DNA of 64,000 bases from Methylotetracoccus oryzae (GCF_006175985.1 NZ_SRSH01000002.1:186001-250000), one strand, 5' to 3'; positions 46,065-55,597 are shown, counted from the stretch's first letter. Made by a program: numbers and translations. Notes: a model not told the origin generated them from the letters alone.

Positions 46065-46134
46065 ATGTGCTACAGCGCCATTGCGGGCCCATCGAGAATG
46101 CGGGCTTGGCTTTTTATCTGGTGGTGAAGATTAC

Positions 46135-47265
46135 ATGAGCTTCCTGACCCAACCGATCAAACTGGATGTCGCCGGTTTCTTCCAGTGGTGGGGTGACGAA
46201 TTGGCCGCCTTGATTCCGACATGGCTGAAGAAGCTGTTCGGAGGGTCGCGGCCTATTCTGATCCTCAAACGGGCGCCCGCAGGGGTGCATGCATCACTAT
46301 GGACCGCCGGTCGGATCGAGGATTTGGGGTGTTTTCCGCTGACGGAAGAGGGCAATGCGCGTCGGCAGGAATTGATGCGTCAGCGGAGTGACGTGCAAAA
46401 CGCCGCTGTCCTGTTGGACCTAACTCCCGCAGATTCTCTCGTCCGGCGCTTTCGGCTTCCGGCAGCGACAGCGGAAAACCTTTTCCAGGTTGCCGGTTTC
46501 GAACTGGATCGCTTGACGCCTTTTACTGCCGCCCAAGTGTATTATCATGTACGGGTGGTCGAGCGGTTGCCCGACAGCAAACAGATTCTCGTCGAGTTGG
46601 CGTTGACACCGCGTAACCGGCTGGATCCGCTGCTGGAGGAATTGAGCGCGAGCGGGTGGTTTCCGGATCGCGTCGAGATTGCTGCGGACCCAGCGCGGCG
46701 GGCCCATCAGCTCTTGCCGGAACGGTTTCAGAAGCCGCGTAAACGACTTCCCAAAATACTGAATTCCGGCCTCGCTGTGCTGGCCGCAAGCCTGGCCTTG
46801 CTCATTGGGATATTGCCCATCTGGCGGGATTACCAGCGTTCATCCGATCTGGAGCAGGAGGTTCGCAAAGTCAGCAAGGTCGCCAAAGAGGTGGAAACGC
46901 TGCGTCAGGATGCCGAGAAACTGTCGCGTGAGGCAAGTTTTCTCACGAAACGGAAGCGCTCCGAACCTGCGATGGTCGATGTCATAAACGAACTGAGCCG
47001 GGTCATTCCGAACAACACCTGGTTGTATGGCCTGCAGTATAAAGACCGGCGGTTGGTGATGCAGGGACAGTCGCCGTCGGCGTCGAGCCTGATCGCGGTG
47101 ATGGAGGCTTCTCCTTACCTTCATAACACCAGCTTCGTTTCTCCCGTTACCAAAGACGTGTCCAGTGGCTTCGAACGGTTCCAAATTGCCAGTCAGGTTC
47201 TCAATGGCCGGTTTGCGGGTTCCAAACCTGCGGAATCGGGTGGTCGAACTCAAGAGCCTGAGTAG
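46135..47265 (+). CDS. gspL: Type II secretion protein GspL (PilN-like domain)
   Basis: 376 residues from the ATG at 46135. A cytoplasmic actin-like half contains 'VQNAAVLLDLTPADSLVRRF' and 'TPRNRLDPLLEELSASGWFP'. One helix (SGLAVLAASLALLIGILPIW, about residue 210-230) is followed by a coiled coil (LEQEVRKVSKVAKEVETLRQ) and a PilN-like periplasmic domain (VDVINELSRVIPNNTWLYGL). It links GspE to the inner-membrane platform. The order after gspK is that of Xps systems. Confidence 0.88.
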   Translation: MSFLTQPIKLDVAGFFQWWGDELAALIPTWLKKLFGGSRPILILKRAPAGVHASLWTAGRIEDLGCFPLTEEGNARRQELMRQRSDVQNAAVLLDLTPADSLVRRFRLPAATAENLFQVAGFELDRLTPFTAAQVYYHVRVVERLPDSKQILVELALTPRNRLDPLLEELSASGWFPDRVEIAADPARRAHQLLPERFQKPRKRLPKILNSGLAVLAASLALLIGILPIWRDYQRSSDLEQEVRKVSKVAKEVETLRQDAEKLSREASFLTKRKRSEPAMVDVINELSRVIPNNTWLYGLQYKDRRLVMQGQSPSASSLIAVMEASPYLHNTSFVSPVTKDVSSGFERFQIASQVLNGRFAGSKPAESGGRTQEPE

Positions 47266-47815
47266 GGAGCGGTTGCTAGCGGTCGGTTTGCTGCTGTTCG
47301 CAATCGCGCTGATATACATGCTGGTATTTTCACCGCTGCTAACGCTCCGAAAGGAATATTCCGAGTCGGTCGACGAGCTGGAATTCCGCCTGGAGCGATA
47401 TCGCAAGATCGCGGCCGAGCGACCGCTCTGGAGTCGGCGGGTAGAGGAAATCAAGCAACATGGGCGTGTTTCCGAACAATACATTGCGAAGGAAACTCCG
47501 GCACTTGCATCGGCTGATTTGCAGACCTTGATCAAGGAAATCGTGACGACGTCCGGCGGTGAACTGATCAGTACCCAGGTCGTGCCGGAACAGCAGGAGG
47601 AGCAGTTGACGCGCATCGCGGTGCGAATTCGCATGAATGGCAGCACGAGGGTATTGCGGGACGTGTTGCATGCCGTCGAGACCTCGCAACCCATTCTGTG
47701 GGTGGATAACCTGAATCTCCGGCCCATCCGGATGCCGATGCGTCCCGGGTCCAAGGCTGCGCCGGATCGCCTTAGCATCGACTTCGAGGTCGTCGGCTAT
47801 ATGCGTGCGGGCTGA
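47204..47815 (+). CDS. gspM: Type II secretion protein GspM
   Basis: 203 residues from the ATG at 47204, overlapping gspL by 62 bp; a GTG at 47240 is an alternative start. A single N-terminal helix (LLAVGLLLFAIALIYMLVFS) precedes a coiled coil and a ferredoxin-like periplasmic domain (ETSQPILWVDNLNLRPIRMP) with 'STRVLRDVLHAVE'. GspM pairs with GspL in the assembly platform. The call relies on topology and gene order. Confidence 0.85.
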   Translation: MAGLRVPNLRNRVVELKSLSRERLLAVGLLLFAIALIYMLVFSPLLTLRKEYSESVDELEFRLERYRKIAAERPLWSRRVEEIKQHGRVSEQYIAKETPALASADLQTLIKEIVTTSGGELISTQVVPEQQEEQLTRIAVRIRMNGSTRVLRDVLHAVETSQPILWVDNLNLRPIRMPMRPGSKAAPDRLSIDFEVVGYMRAG

Positions 47816-47823
47816 CCCTGTCT

Positions 47824-48531
47824 ATGAAGTGGCTTGCGAAATATCCCGACTACGCACTGACGTTCCCGCTTGCAATCCTTTGTCTGGCGCTCGGTGTCGG
47901 ACTCGCGGCGGAGTTGTTGCTGCTGCAGCGGCCGGACCGGGGCCAACCGGCCCCGGCGGTCGGTTCTTCGATTTCGGAGCCGGATCCTGCAGCCGACAGC
48001 GAGGAGGCGTTCGAACTTCCGTCCGTCGAGGAATTCAGTGATTTTGTCGAGAAACCGCTGTTCGTCGAGGGGCGCAAGCCCCCCCCCGAAGACGAGCAAA
48101 AGCAGGCGGCGCAGGCGCAGGATACAACGCCGCTCAATCTGAAGCTGATGGGTGTCATGTTCAGTCCGAGCGGCGAGATGGCCATTCTCGCGGAGGCGTC
48201 GGGCAAGAATCGCCGGATCAGAAAGGGGGGTTCCATCAGCGGCTGGCGCCTCGTGGACCTCAAGACGGATCGCGTGACGTTACAGCGGGGTGATGAGCGC
48301 CAGGACCTTCCGCTCTTGAAGCCAAAACCCAAGACGGCAACCGCAGCTCCGCCTCCCGGACGCCCGCGTGGCCCCGTTCCCGGAGGGCCGCTGGGACGAG
48401 GGGCGCAGCCGCCGCCGGACGTCCCCGAGCCGGACCCGGACGACCTCGATGCGTCCGGAGAAGGCGGGGATCCCGCGGCCGAGGAAGATATGAATGAGGC
48501 CGGGGACGAAATGCCCGAGGGCGAAGAATAG
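47824..48531 (+). CDS. gspN: Type II secretion protein N/GspC-like, with acidic tail
   Basis: 235 residues. One N-terminal helix (ALTFPLAILCLALGVGLAAE) is followed by a GspC-like HR domain: 'LNLKLMGVMFSPSGEMAILA', 'KNRRIRKGGSISGWRLVDLK'. In Xps operons the protein at this position (XpsN) links the platform to the secretin. After about residue 165 comes a Pro/Gly then Asp/Glu-rich tail (PDVPEPDPDDLDASGEGGDP), apparently disordered. The gene lies 8 bp after gspM and 14 bp before gspD. Confidence 0.82.
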   Translation: MKWLAKYPDYALTFPLAILCLALGVGLAAELLLLQRPDRGQPAPAVGSSISEPDPAADSEEAFELPSVEEFSDFVEKPLFVEGRKPPPEDEQKQAAQAQDTTPLNLKLMGVMFSPSGEMAILAEASGKNRRIRKGGSISGWRLVDLKTDRVTLQRGDERQDLPLLKPKPKTATAAPPPGRPRGPVPGGPLGRGAQPPPDVPEPDPDDLDASGEGGDPAAEEDMNEAGDEMPEGEE

Positions 48532-48545
48532 GCCGAAACACGAAC

Positions 48546-51014
48546 ATGTTGTCGAAACACACACGAAAGACTGCTGTTGCAACGCTGGCGCTGTTGTTGG
48601 AGAGCGCGGGCTGCAAGTACCTGGGGCCCGGCATGACCGAGCATCTGGATCTCCCCAAGAATCTGGAAGTGGAGCAGGTGAAGGGACCCGAGATCAGGCC
48701 CCTGCAGGAGACGATTGCGGGCACGGATACCCTCAAGCGTCCCGAATACTTTCCCGCGACGGGGCCGGCCGTCGGTCGGCCCGAGGAGCGCGTGCGACGC
48801 ACGGCCAAGGAGGGTCGTTTCACGTTGAATTTCGACGACGCCGACGTCAGTGAGGTGGCCAAGGCGGTGCTCGGAGACATTCTCAAGGTCAACTACGTGA
48901 TTAGCCCGAAGGTGACCGGCAAGGTCAGCCTGCAGACCGCCCACCCGCTAGCCGAGGATGAATTGATCCCGACTCTGGAGATGGTGCTGCGGACCAATGG
49001 TGCTGTGCTGATCGGTAGTCGGGGCTTTTACCGTATCGAGCCGGATGCGAGTGCGATCATCGATGCGCCCGGTGCCGGCGTGGGAACGCATGGGGGCATG
49101 GTGCCGGCGGGGTTCCAACTGCAGATCGTGCCGCTGCGGTACGTAAGCGCGCTGGACATGCAGAAGGTGCTGGAGCCGCTGATGCCGCCCAAGGCGATCA
49201 TCCGCGTGGACAATCTTCGCAATCTGCTGCTGTTGGCGGGAACATCCGATGAAATCGAATCGGTCATGGATACGGTCCGGCTGTTCGACGTCGACGTAAT
49301 GCGAGGCATGACGGTCGGCTTGTACCCGCTGAAGAATGTCGAGGCGGACATCGTCGCCGAGGAACTCAGCAAACTTTTCGGCGATGAGGGCAAAGGCGCG
49401 GTCGGGGGCATGTTGCGCATGCTGCCGATACAGCGCCTCAATGCCATCCTCGCGGTGTCGCCGCAACCCCAGTATCTGCGCGAAGTCGAAAGCTGGGTGG
49501 AGCGTCTCGATCGCTACAACACAAACAAGGCCGGCGGCGTGCACGTCTATCGCGTGGAAAACGTGGATGCCGTCCAGTTGGCCGAAACGCTGAGCAACAT
49601 TTTCGGACAGGCTGGCGGCGCGGGCTCTCGAGGGTCGGTGGCGCCCGGCTTTTCCGGTTCCGAGATCGGTGGCGGACGCTCCAGTGGTCTGTTCGGCGGG
49701 CGTTCTGGCAGCAGCGGCTTCGGCAGCAGTTCCGGCAGCAGTGGGTTTGGCGGCAGTTCCGGCAGCAGCGGCTTCGGGTCCTCGTCCATGTCGGGCAGCG
49801 GATCAAGCGGTTTCGGCAGCAGCAGTTCGACCGGAGGCTCGAGCGGCTTCGGCTCGTCTTCAGGCTCCAGTGGTTTTGGTAGCTCCACCGGCACATCGAG
49901 CGGACTCGGCGGTTCTGGCGGGACCGGTAGCGGTGGTTTTGGCAGCGGCGGTTTCGGAAGTGGTAGCGCAAGCGGCGGCTTCGGCTCGGGATCGGGTGGT
50001 GCCGCCGGCGCATCGGGGCGTCGCACCGGGCAGGGGGGGTCTCAGGCAGCCGATCTCGGCACGATGCGTATTGTTGCGGATTCCTCCAACAATTCGCTGA
50101 TCATCGTTGCCAAAGCCCAGGAATACCGGCAGATCATGGAGGTCATCAAGGAATTGGACCGCATGCCGCGGCAGGTACTGATCGACGCGACCATTGCAGA
50201 AGTCGCCCTGACCGGCCAACTGGAATATGGGTTGCAGTGGTTGGTCAATGCCGGTTCGCAGAAGGCGTCTCTGATCGAAGGCGGGGGTGGATTACAGCCA
50301 CTGTTGTCGGCGATGTCCGCAGCGGGTCCTGGGTTGACGTATTACTCGGTCGTCAATAATTCGCAGAATATACGGGTCCTCCTCAGGGCGTTGGCTGCGC
50401 AGGGTCGGGTCAACGTGCTGTCAACGCCGTCGCTGATGGTGCTGAACAATCAGGAGGCACAGATCAAGGTCGGTGACCAGGTGCCGATCCAGACGTCGGC
50501 CACCACCAACACCAGCGGTGGTTCGAGCCCTTTGATCACCAACAACATCCAGTACCGTGATACGGGCGTCATTCTGAGTGTCCGGCCGCGCGTCAATTCG
50601 GGCGGGCTCGTTGTGCTCGACGTTCAGCAGAGCGTTTCTCAGCCTTCCAAGAACGACGTGTCGCAAATCGACTCCCCAACGATTTCGCAGCGCGAGATCA
50701 AGAGCAGCGTCGCAGTCAAGGATCGAGAGACGCTGGCATTGGGCGGCCTGATACAGGATCGGCGCAGTCAGACCACGAACGGCATTCCCTGGTTGTATGA
50801 CCTGCCGATCATTGGTGCCTTGTTTAGTACCACGGCGCGCGACATCTCGCGAACCGAACTCGTCGTACTGTTGACTCCCCATGTAGTCGGAGACGAGGCT
50901 GATTCCCGGAAGATCACGAACGAGTTCCGGCGGTCGCTGAAGGGTTTGTATCGACCGCCCGGCGAATCGTACGGCGGTAGCGCCTCCGACAAGTCGATCC
51001 CGCTCGAGAACTGA
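48546..51014 (+). CDS. gspD: Type II secretion secretin GspD (XpsD-like)
   Basis: 822 residues. The signal region ends in a possible lipobox (ESAGC). N0-N3 domains follow ('FTLNFDDADVSEVAKAVLGD', 'IRVDNLRNLLLLAGTSDEIE', 'MLPIQRLNAILAVSPQPQYL'), then a long Gly/Ser/Phe repeat (about residues 355-498) inside or after N3. The C-terminal secretin beta domain shows 'RQVLIDATIAEVALTGQLEY', 'INVLSTPSLMVLNNQEAQIK'-type strands, 'VPIQTSATTNTSGG' and 'IPWLYDLPIIGALFST'. It forms the outer-membrane pore. It is the last gene of the T2SS operon. Confidence 0.95.
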   Translation: MLSKHTRKTAVATLALLLESAGCKYLGPGMTEHLDLPKNLEVEQVKGPEIRPLQETIAGTDTLKRPEYFPATGPAVGRPEERVRRTAKEGRFTLNFDDADVSEVAKAVLGDILKVNYVISPKVTGKVSLQTAHPLAEDELIPTLEMVLRTNGAVLIGSRGFYRIEPDASAIIDAPGAGVGTHGGMVPAGFQLQIVPLRYVSALDMQKVLEPLMPPKAIIRVDNLRNLLLLAGTSDEIESVMDTVRLFDVDVMRGMTVGLYPLKNVEADIVAEELSKLFGDEGKGAVGGMLRMLPIQRLNAILAVSPQPQYLREVESWVERLDRYNTNKAGGVHVYRVENVDAVQLAETLSNIFGQAGGAGSRGSVAPGFSGSEIGGGRSSGLFGGRSGSSGFGSSSGSSGFGGSSGSSGFGSSSMSGSGSSGFGSSSSTGGSSGFGSSSGSSGFGSSTGTSSGLGGSGGTGSGGFGSGGFGSGSASGGFGSGSGGAAGASGRRTGQGGSQAADLGTMRIVADSSNNSLIIVAKAQEYRQIMEVIKELDRMPRQVLIDATIAEVALTGQLEYGLQWLVNAGSQKASLIEGGGGLQPLLSAMSAAGPGLTYYSVVNNSQNIRVLLRALAAQGRVNVLSTPSLMVLNNQEAQIKVGDQVPIQTSATTNTSGGSSPLITNNIQYRDTGVILSVRPRVNSGGLVVLDVQQSVSQPSKNDVSQIDSPTISQREIKSSVAVKDRETLALGGLIQDRRSQTTNGIPWLYDLPIIGALFSTTARDISRTELVVLLTPHVVGDEADSRKITNEFRRSLKGLYRPPGESYGGSASDKSIPLEN
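49610..50040 (+). repeat. Gly/Ser/Phe coding repeat inside gspD
   Basis: About 430 bp encode roughly 140 residues of SSGFGSS-type units: six SSGFG, one SSGLG, an early GLFG and three GGFG cores, rich in Gly and Ser with regularly spaced Phe. The DNA is correspondingly repetitive (recurring GGCAGCAGCGGCTTCGG-like words). Secretins often have a short Gly/Ser loop here; this one is much expanded. Confidence 0.85.
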
Positions 51015-51040
51015 CACGATGTACGGGAATCGATGCCGTG

Positions 51041-51760
51041 CTACCCGGGGTCGGGCGGCGCGAGGGTAGCACGGGCGCAAACCCACACTTCAATGCGTTC
51101 CGCGCCCGCCGCGCGGAGCGCTTTTGCCAACTCTCCGACGGTCGAGCCAGTCGTCATCACATCGTCGATGAGGGCCACGTGCCGGGCATGGAATGACGGC
51201 TTAACCGCAAATGCCCGCCGCACGTTCCGGACGCGGTCGACGGCCGAGAGCCCAACCTGCGATGCCGTGGCCCGTGTCCGCATTGCGCTGCGTGTCTCCA
51301 GCGGCAGTTGCAGTCGCCGACCCACCTCACGCGCGATTTCGGCGCTGGGGTTGAATCCTCGCGCTCGGAAACGGTCGGGGTGCAATGGCACCGGGATCAG
51401 CCAATCGGGAAGATCTGAGCGCTCGGAGAGCGATTCCGCCAGCAAACCCCCAAGCAAACGTGCGTGCGGGTACCGTCGGTGGAACTTCAACGCCTGGATC
51501 ATGTGGCGAACGGGCTCTCGGTAGCGCAGCGGCGCAGTGGCGCTGTCGAATGCGGGAGGATGACCGAGGCACTCGCCGCAGACCCCATGCCCGGAGATTG
51601 CCAGGGGCAAAGCACAGCACACGCAACTCGAGCGGATGAACGGCAGCGTCCGTTCGCAGCCGGCGCACAGATCCTTCCCGGTGGTCGCGTGTGCCCCACA
51701 CAGCAGACAGGTGGGCGGGAACAGCCACTGCTGTATAATCCCTGACCAGTTGTAAACCAA
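51041..51760 (-). CDS. comF: ComF family protein (phosphoribosyltransferase-like)
   Basis: 239 residues if translation begins at TTG 51760 ([20 protein letters not shown]); a GTG at 51811 is an alternative. An N-terminal zinc finger has 'CLLCG', 'CAGCE', 'CVCC' and 'CGECLG'. The PRT domain follows with '[20 protein letters not shown]' and the PRPP loop '[20 protein letters not shown]'. ComF-type proteins are linked to DNA uptake (GntX/ComF); the E. coli relative is GntX. It diverges from bioB, and its 5' end overlaps the BirA operator. Function beyond the fold is uncertain. Confidence 0.85.
   Translation of the reverse strand: MVYNWSGIIQQWLFPPTCLLCGAHATTGKDLCAGCERTLPFIRSSCVCCALPLAISGHGVCGECLGHPPAFDSATAPLRYREPVRHMIQALKFHRRYPHARLLGGLLAESLSERSDLPDWLIPVPLHPDRFRARGFNPSAEIAREVGRRLQLPLETRSAMRTRATASQVGLSAVDRVRNVRRAFAVKPSFHARHVALIDDVMTTGSTVGELAKALRAAGAERIEVWVCARATLAPPDPG
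51734..51739 (+). promoter_or_regulatory. -10 element of the bioBFHC promoter
   Basis: A perfect TATAAT lies 10 bp upstream of the BirA operator, placing the start of transcription inside the operator. No strong -35 was identified at 17 bp; the hexamer there is poor. Confidence 0.6.
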
Positions 51761-51782
51761 AAGATGCTCGCTGGGTTGACGA
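51750..51782 (+). promoter_or_regulatory. BirA (biotin repressor) operator
   Basis: TTGTAAACC (51750-51758), 15 bp, then GGTTGACGA (51774-51782). The known BirA site is TTGTAAACC-N15/16-GGTTTACAA, so the left half is perfect and the right half matches 7 of 9. It lies just downstream of a TATAAT and 44 bp before the bioB ATG, so biotin-bound BirA would repress bioBFHC. Confidence 0.9.
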
Positions 51783-51826
51783 AGGTTCGCCCCGGCGCGG
51801 CGTCCCTGCACCGAAGAGAGAGAAGT

Positions 51827-52825
51827 ATGCGCCCAGAATCAAACGCCGTGGGGGCCGCCGAGCGGGCCCCAGACCAACTTCGTCATGACTGGTGCATCGA
51901 CGAGGTCGAACGGCTTCTGGAGCAACCGTTCAGCGATTTGCTCTACCGCGCGCAGCAAACGCACCGCGCCTACTTCGATCCGAACGAAGTGCAGATCAGT
52001 AGTCTGCTAAGCATCAAGACGGGGGCTTGCTCCGAAGACTGCGCCTATTGCCCGCAAAGCGTTCATCACGACACCGGGCTGGAGCGCGAGGCCCTGATGC
52101 CGTTGCAGGAGGTGCTGAAGGCCGCAGACGAAGCCCGTCGCCAGGGGGCCACGCGCTTTTGTATGGGCGCGGCCTGGCGCGGCCCGAAAGATAGGGATGT
52201 CGAGCGTGTCGCGGCGATGATCGAGGGTGTCAAGGCGCTTGGCATGGAAACCTGCGTGACCTTGGGTATGCTGACCGACGGCCAGACGGCTCGCCTGAAA
52301 GAGGCTGGCCTCGACTACTACAACCACAATCTGGATACCTCGGAAGCGTACTATTCGCAGATCATCACGACGCGGACCTATCAGGACCGGCTCGAGACCT
52401 TGCGCCGCGTTCGCGAGGCCGGCATCAACGTCTGTTGTGGCGGCATACTCGGCATGGGCGAAAGTGCGCGGGACCGGGCCGGGTTGCTGGTGGAGCTGGC
52501 CAATTTGCCCCAACACCCCGAGAGTGTACCGATTAATCTTCTGGTTCAAGTCGAGGGCACTCCGCTGGCGGGTACCGAAACGCTGGATCCGTTCATCTTC
52601 GTACGCACCATCGCCGCCGCTAGAGTTCTGATGCCGGCGTCACGGGTACGCCTGTCCGCGGGGCGCACCGAGATGAGTGACGAATTGCAGGCTTTGTGTT
52701 TTCTTGCCGGTGCCAACTCGATCTTCTACGGGGAGCGGCTGCTGACGACGGATAACCCGCAAGTCGGACGTGATCGCGCGCTGTTTGCCCGGCTTGGGCT
52801 GCGCATGTCCGGCGTGGGGGCTTGA
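51827..52825 (+). CDS. bioB: Biotin synthase
   Basis: 332-residue radical SAM enzyme inserting sulfur into dethiobiotin. The radical SAM cluster is C-x-x-x-C-x-x-C in '[20 protein letters not shown]' near residue 68. Other conserved segments are '[20 protein letters not shown]', '[20 protein letters not shown]' and '[20 protein letters not shown]'. The ATG at 51827 follows AGAGAG and lies 44 bp after the BirA operator. It is first gene of a tightly overlapping bioB-F-H-C operon. Confidence 0.97.
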   Translation: MRPESNAVGAAERAPDQLRHDWCIDEVERLLEQPFSDLLYRAQQTHRAYFDPNEVQISSLLSIKTGACSEDCAYCPQSVHHDTGLEREALMPLQEVLKAADEARRQGATRFCMGAAWRGPKDRDVERVAAMIEGVKALGMETCVTLGMLTDGQTARLKEAGLDYYNHNLDTSEAYYSQIITTRTYQDRLETLRRVREAGINVCCGGILGMGESARDRAGLLVELANLPQHPESVPINLLVQVEGTPLAGTETLDPFIFVRTIAAARVLMPASRVRLSAGRTEMSDELQALCFLAGANSIFYGERLLTTDNPQVGRDRALFARLGLRMSGVGA

Positions 52826-54000
52826 CGTCGCTGCATCCTGAGTGGGCCCGAGCGCTGGAGCGGCAGCGCTCGGCGCATCTGTGCCGCGAGCGTTACGCGG
52901 TGGAGGGTTCGCAGGGCGCGGTGGTCCGCTGCGACGGCCAGCGATTGATCAACTTCAGTTCGAACGATTATCTGGCCCTGGCGAGCCATCCGGAGGTCGT
53001 GGGCGCCTTGATCCGGGGTGTCGAGCGGTACGGTGTCGGCGCTGGAGCCTCACACCTGATCTGCGGTCACGCTGAGGCGCATGAGCTTCTCGAACAGGAA
53101 CTCGCCGCGTTCGTCGGTCGTGAGCGCGCCCTTTTGTTTTCCACCGGCTACATGGCCAATCTCGGTGTGATCGCGGCGCTGGCCGGCCGCAGCGCGGACG
53201 TGTTCGAGGATCGCGAAAACCACGCGTCGCTGCTCGACGGCGGCCTGTTGTCGCAGGGGCGGCTGCGCCGCTATCCGCACGCGAATATCGGGGTCCTCTC
53301 GCAGTTGCTGGCACAGAGCCGGGCCGCCGTGAAACTGGTCGTCAGCGATGGTGTCTTCAGCATGGGTGGGGACATTGCGCCACTGTCGGAGTTGGTCGAT
53401 GCGTGTACGCCAGCCGGCGCCTTCCTGATGATCGATGATGCGCATGGTCTGGGGGTGCTTGGACCGCAGGGCGCCGGCACGCCAGCGCACTGTGGCGCGC
53501 CGGTGGACGCCGTGCCGGTGTTGGTCGGAACCCTGGGCAAGGCGCTCGGTACCTTCGGCGCGTTCGTGGCCGGCGGCGAGGAACTGATTGAATACTTACT
53601 GCAGACTGCACGCACCTATCGGTACACGACTGCGTTGCCTCCTGCTCTGGCCGAAGCCACGCGCGCGGCCTTGCGTTTGGCGCGTTCGGAACAGTGGCGC
53701 CGCGATCGCCTGGCCGCCTTGATCGCACAGTTCCGTGCCGGTGCCACTGCGCTGGGGTTACGGGTCGTGGCGTCAACCACGCCGATCCAGGCGGTCCTGA
53801 TCGGCGGCAACAGTCAGACGATGGTGGCCGGAGAGTTCCTGCGACGGGAAGGCTTCTGGGTTGGTTCCATACGCCCGCCCACCGTGCCGGTCGGCTCCGC
53901 CCGGTTGCGCATCACCTTGTCTGCCGGACATGATGAACAGCAGGTTCACGACCTGCTCGGTGCCCTGGCCCGCCTGCCAGCGGAGTGTCGAGCGTGGTGA
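52822..54000 (+). CDS. bioF: 8-amino-7-oxononanoate synthase
   Basis: 392 residues from TTG 52822, overlapping the bioB stop (TTGA). A PLP enzyme joining pimeloyl-ACP/CoA and alanine. Visible: '[20 protein letters not shown]', '[20 protein letters not shown]', '[20 protein letters not shown]', and the PLP lysine in '[20 protein letters not shown]' near residue 240. Length matches the family. Second gene of the biotin operon. Confidence 0.96.
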   Translation: MTSLHPEWARALERQRSAHLCRERYAVEGSQGAVVRCDGQRLINFSSNDYLALASHPEVVGALIRGVERYGVGAGASHLICGHAEAHELLEQELAAFVGRERALLFSTGYMANLGVIAALAGRSADVFEDRENHASLLDGGLLSQGRLRRYPHANIGVLSQLLAQSRAAVKLVVSDGVFSMGGDIAPLSELVDACTPAGAFLMIDDAHGLGVLGPQGAGTPAHCGAPVDAVPVLVGTLGKALGTFGAFVAGGEELIEYLLQTARTYRYTTALPPALAEATRAALRLARSEQWRRDRLAALIAQFRAGATALGLRVVASTTPIQAVLIGGNSQTMVAGEFLRREGFWVGSIRPPTVPVGSARLRITLSAGHDEQQVHDLLGALARLPAECRAW

Positions 54001-54785
54001 CCCGTGAGCCCCTGTTTCGCGAAATTCTGGGGTGCGGCGAAGACCTCGTCCTGTTGCACGGATGGGGCATGAGCAGCCGCTTCATGCGGCCCTTCGCGGA
54101 GCGCCTGTCGGAGCGCTTTCGGGTCACCCTGATCGATCTCCCGGGCCATGGTCGAAGCGGCCTGCTCGCGGACGGCGGCATCGCCTCCGTTGCCATGGCC
54201 GTGCTTGCGCGGGCACCGGCGAGGGCGCACTGGGTGGGCTGGTCGCTGGGAGGCCTCATTGCCCTGCAGGCCGCTGTCCTCGCGCCTACGGCTGTGCGCT
54301 CGCTGTGCTTCCTGGCCGGTTCGCCGCGTTTCGTGGCGGCGACGGATTGGCCCGGCGTGGAGGAAGCGGTATTGAACCGCTTTGCGAGCGATCTGCACCG
54401 CGATTACGGCCGCACCATCGAGCGCTTTCTCGCGCTCCAGTTGCATGGAATGAAGGATGAACGGCCACTACTCAAAGCGCTGCGGGAGACCCTCGCAGGC
54501 CAGGCGAAGCCGACCGAGGCGGGACTGGCCGCGGGCCTTGCCATGTTGCGCGGGACTGATCTGCGCAGGGCAGTGAGCGCGTTGCACTGCCCTTTGCTGA
54601 TGCTGTTGGGACGCCGGGATCGTCTGATTCCCGCTGCCGTCGGTCCGGCCGTTCTGGCACTCAATCGCGGCGCTGCGGTTGCCACCCTGGAGGACGCGGC
54701 GCACATTCCATTCTGGACCCATCCCGATGCCACGCTATCGGCCGTGGCAGCGTTTCTCGAGCGCGGGGTCATGGTAGGCGGATGA
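53997..54785 (+). CDS. bioH: Pimeloyl-[acyl-carrier protein] methyl ester esterase
   Basis: 262 residues if started at GTG 53997, which overlaps the bioF stop (GTGA); GTG 53985 is an alternative. The alpha/beta hydrolase shows 'LVLLHGWGMSSRFMRPFAER', the nucleophile Ser in 'AHWVGWSLGGLIALQAAVL' near residue 82 (as in E. coli BioH), Asp in 'LMLLGRRDRLIPAAVG' and His in 'LEDAAHIPFWTHPDATLS'. It ends pimeloyl chain elongation by removing the methyl ester put on by BioC. Confidence 0.94.
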   Translation: MTREPLFREILGCGEDLVLLHGWGMSSRFMRPFAERLSERFRVTLIDLPGHGRSGLLADGGIASVAMAVLARAPARAHWVGWSLGGLIALQAAVLAPTAVRSLCFLAGSPRFVAATDWPGVEEAVLNRFASDLHRDYGRTIERFLALQLHGMKDERPLLKALRETLAGQAKPTEAGLAAGLAMLRGTDLRRAVSALHCPLLMLLGRRDRLIPAAVGPAVLALNRGAAVATLEDAAHIPFWTHPDATLSAVAAFLERGVMVGG

Positions 54786-55597
54786 ACGACTTGCTCTGCG
54801 GGAGCGACCCCGAGAAGCACCAGGTGCGTCGTGCGTTCAGCCGCGCCGCGGCCCGTTACGATGGTCTGGCCAGCTTGCAGCGGCGAATAGCGGAACGCTT
54901 ACTGAGCCATCTCGGAGACCCGGCTCTGCAACCCTCGAGGGTGCTGGACCTCGGGACGGGAACCGGATACTGCTTGCCGCGGCTCGGGCTGCGCTTCCCG
55001 CAAGCCCAGCTCATTGCGGTCGACCTTGCCGAGGGCATGCTTCACCAACTGAGGAAGTCGCGGGTGGTTGGGCGAGACCCCTGGCTGGTGAACGGCGATG
55101 CGGAACGCCTGCCTCTGGCCGGTGACTCGGTCGATCTGTTACTGTCGAATCTGGCCTTGCAGTGGTGTCCGAATCTACCCCAGGCGCTCGGCGAATGCGC
55201 TCGAGTCCTCGTTCCGGGAGGCTTGATGGTTTTCTCGACCTTCTGCACCGGCACACTGTGCGAACTGCGGCGAGCCTGGGCCGCAGTCGATGGCTATAGC
55301 CATGTAAACCGCTTTCGGAGTGCCGCCGAGGTGCGCGCTGCACTGGCCGAGGCGGGTCTATTGGCGGTTCGGGTCGAGCAGGACTCGAATGTCATTACTT
55401 ATCCGGACGTCTTCGCGCTGATGCAGGAACTCCGGGGGCTCGGCGCCAGCAACAGGACCGCGAATCGGTGCCGAACCCTGACGGGCAAGCAACGTTTGTT
55501 GGGGATGGCCCGTCGCTATCAGGCCCAGTACCCCGGGGCCGAGGGAGGTATTCAGGCAAGTTTCGAGATCCTGGCCGTCGCGGCGACCCGCCCGTGA
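54782..55597 (+). CDS. bioC: Malonyl-[acyl-carrier protein] O-methyltransferase
   Basis: 271-residue SAM methyltransferase that primes pimelate synthesis. N-terminal 'VRRAFSRAAARYDGLASLQR' is the BioC signature; SAM motif I is 'VLDLGTGTGYCLPRLGLRFP', then 'LIAVDLAEGMLHQLRK' and 'VDLLLSNLALQWCPNLPQAL'. The start overlaps the bioH stop (ATGA). bioD and bioA are not in the window, so the last biotin steps are encoded elsewhere. Confidence 0.95.
   Translation: MNDLLCGSDPEKHQVRRAFSRAAARYDGLASLQRRIAERLLSHLGDPALQPSRVLDLGTGTGYCLPRLGLRFPQAQLIAVDLAEGMLHQLRKSRVVGRDPWLVNGDAERLPLAGDSVDLLLSNLALQWCPNLPQALGECARVLVPGGLMVFSTFCTGTLCELRRAWAAVDGYSHVNRFRSAAEVRAALAEAGLLAVRVEQDSNVITYPDVFALMQELRGLGASNRTANRCRTLTGKQRLLGMARRYQAQYPGAEGGIQASFEILAVAATRP

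Noticed and set aside
49610..50040. CRISPR-like short direct repeats
   Set aside because: The repeated words encode SSGFG units in frame within gspD and lack unique spacers of constant length.
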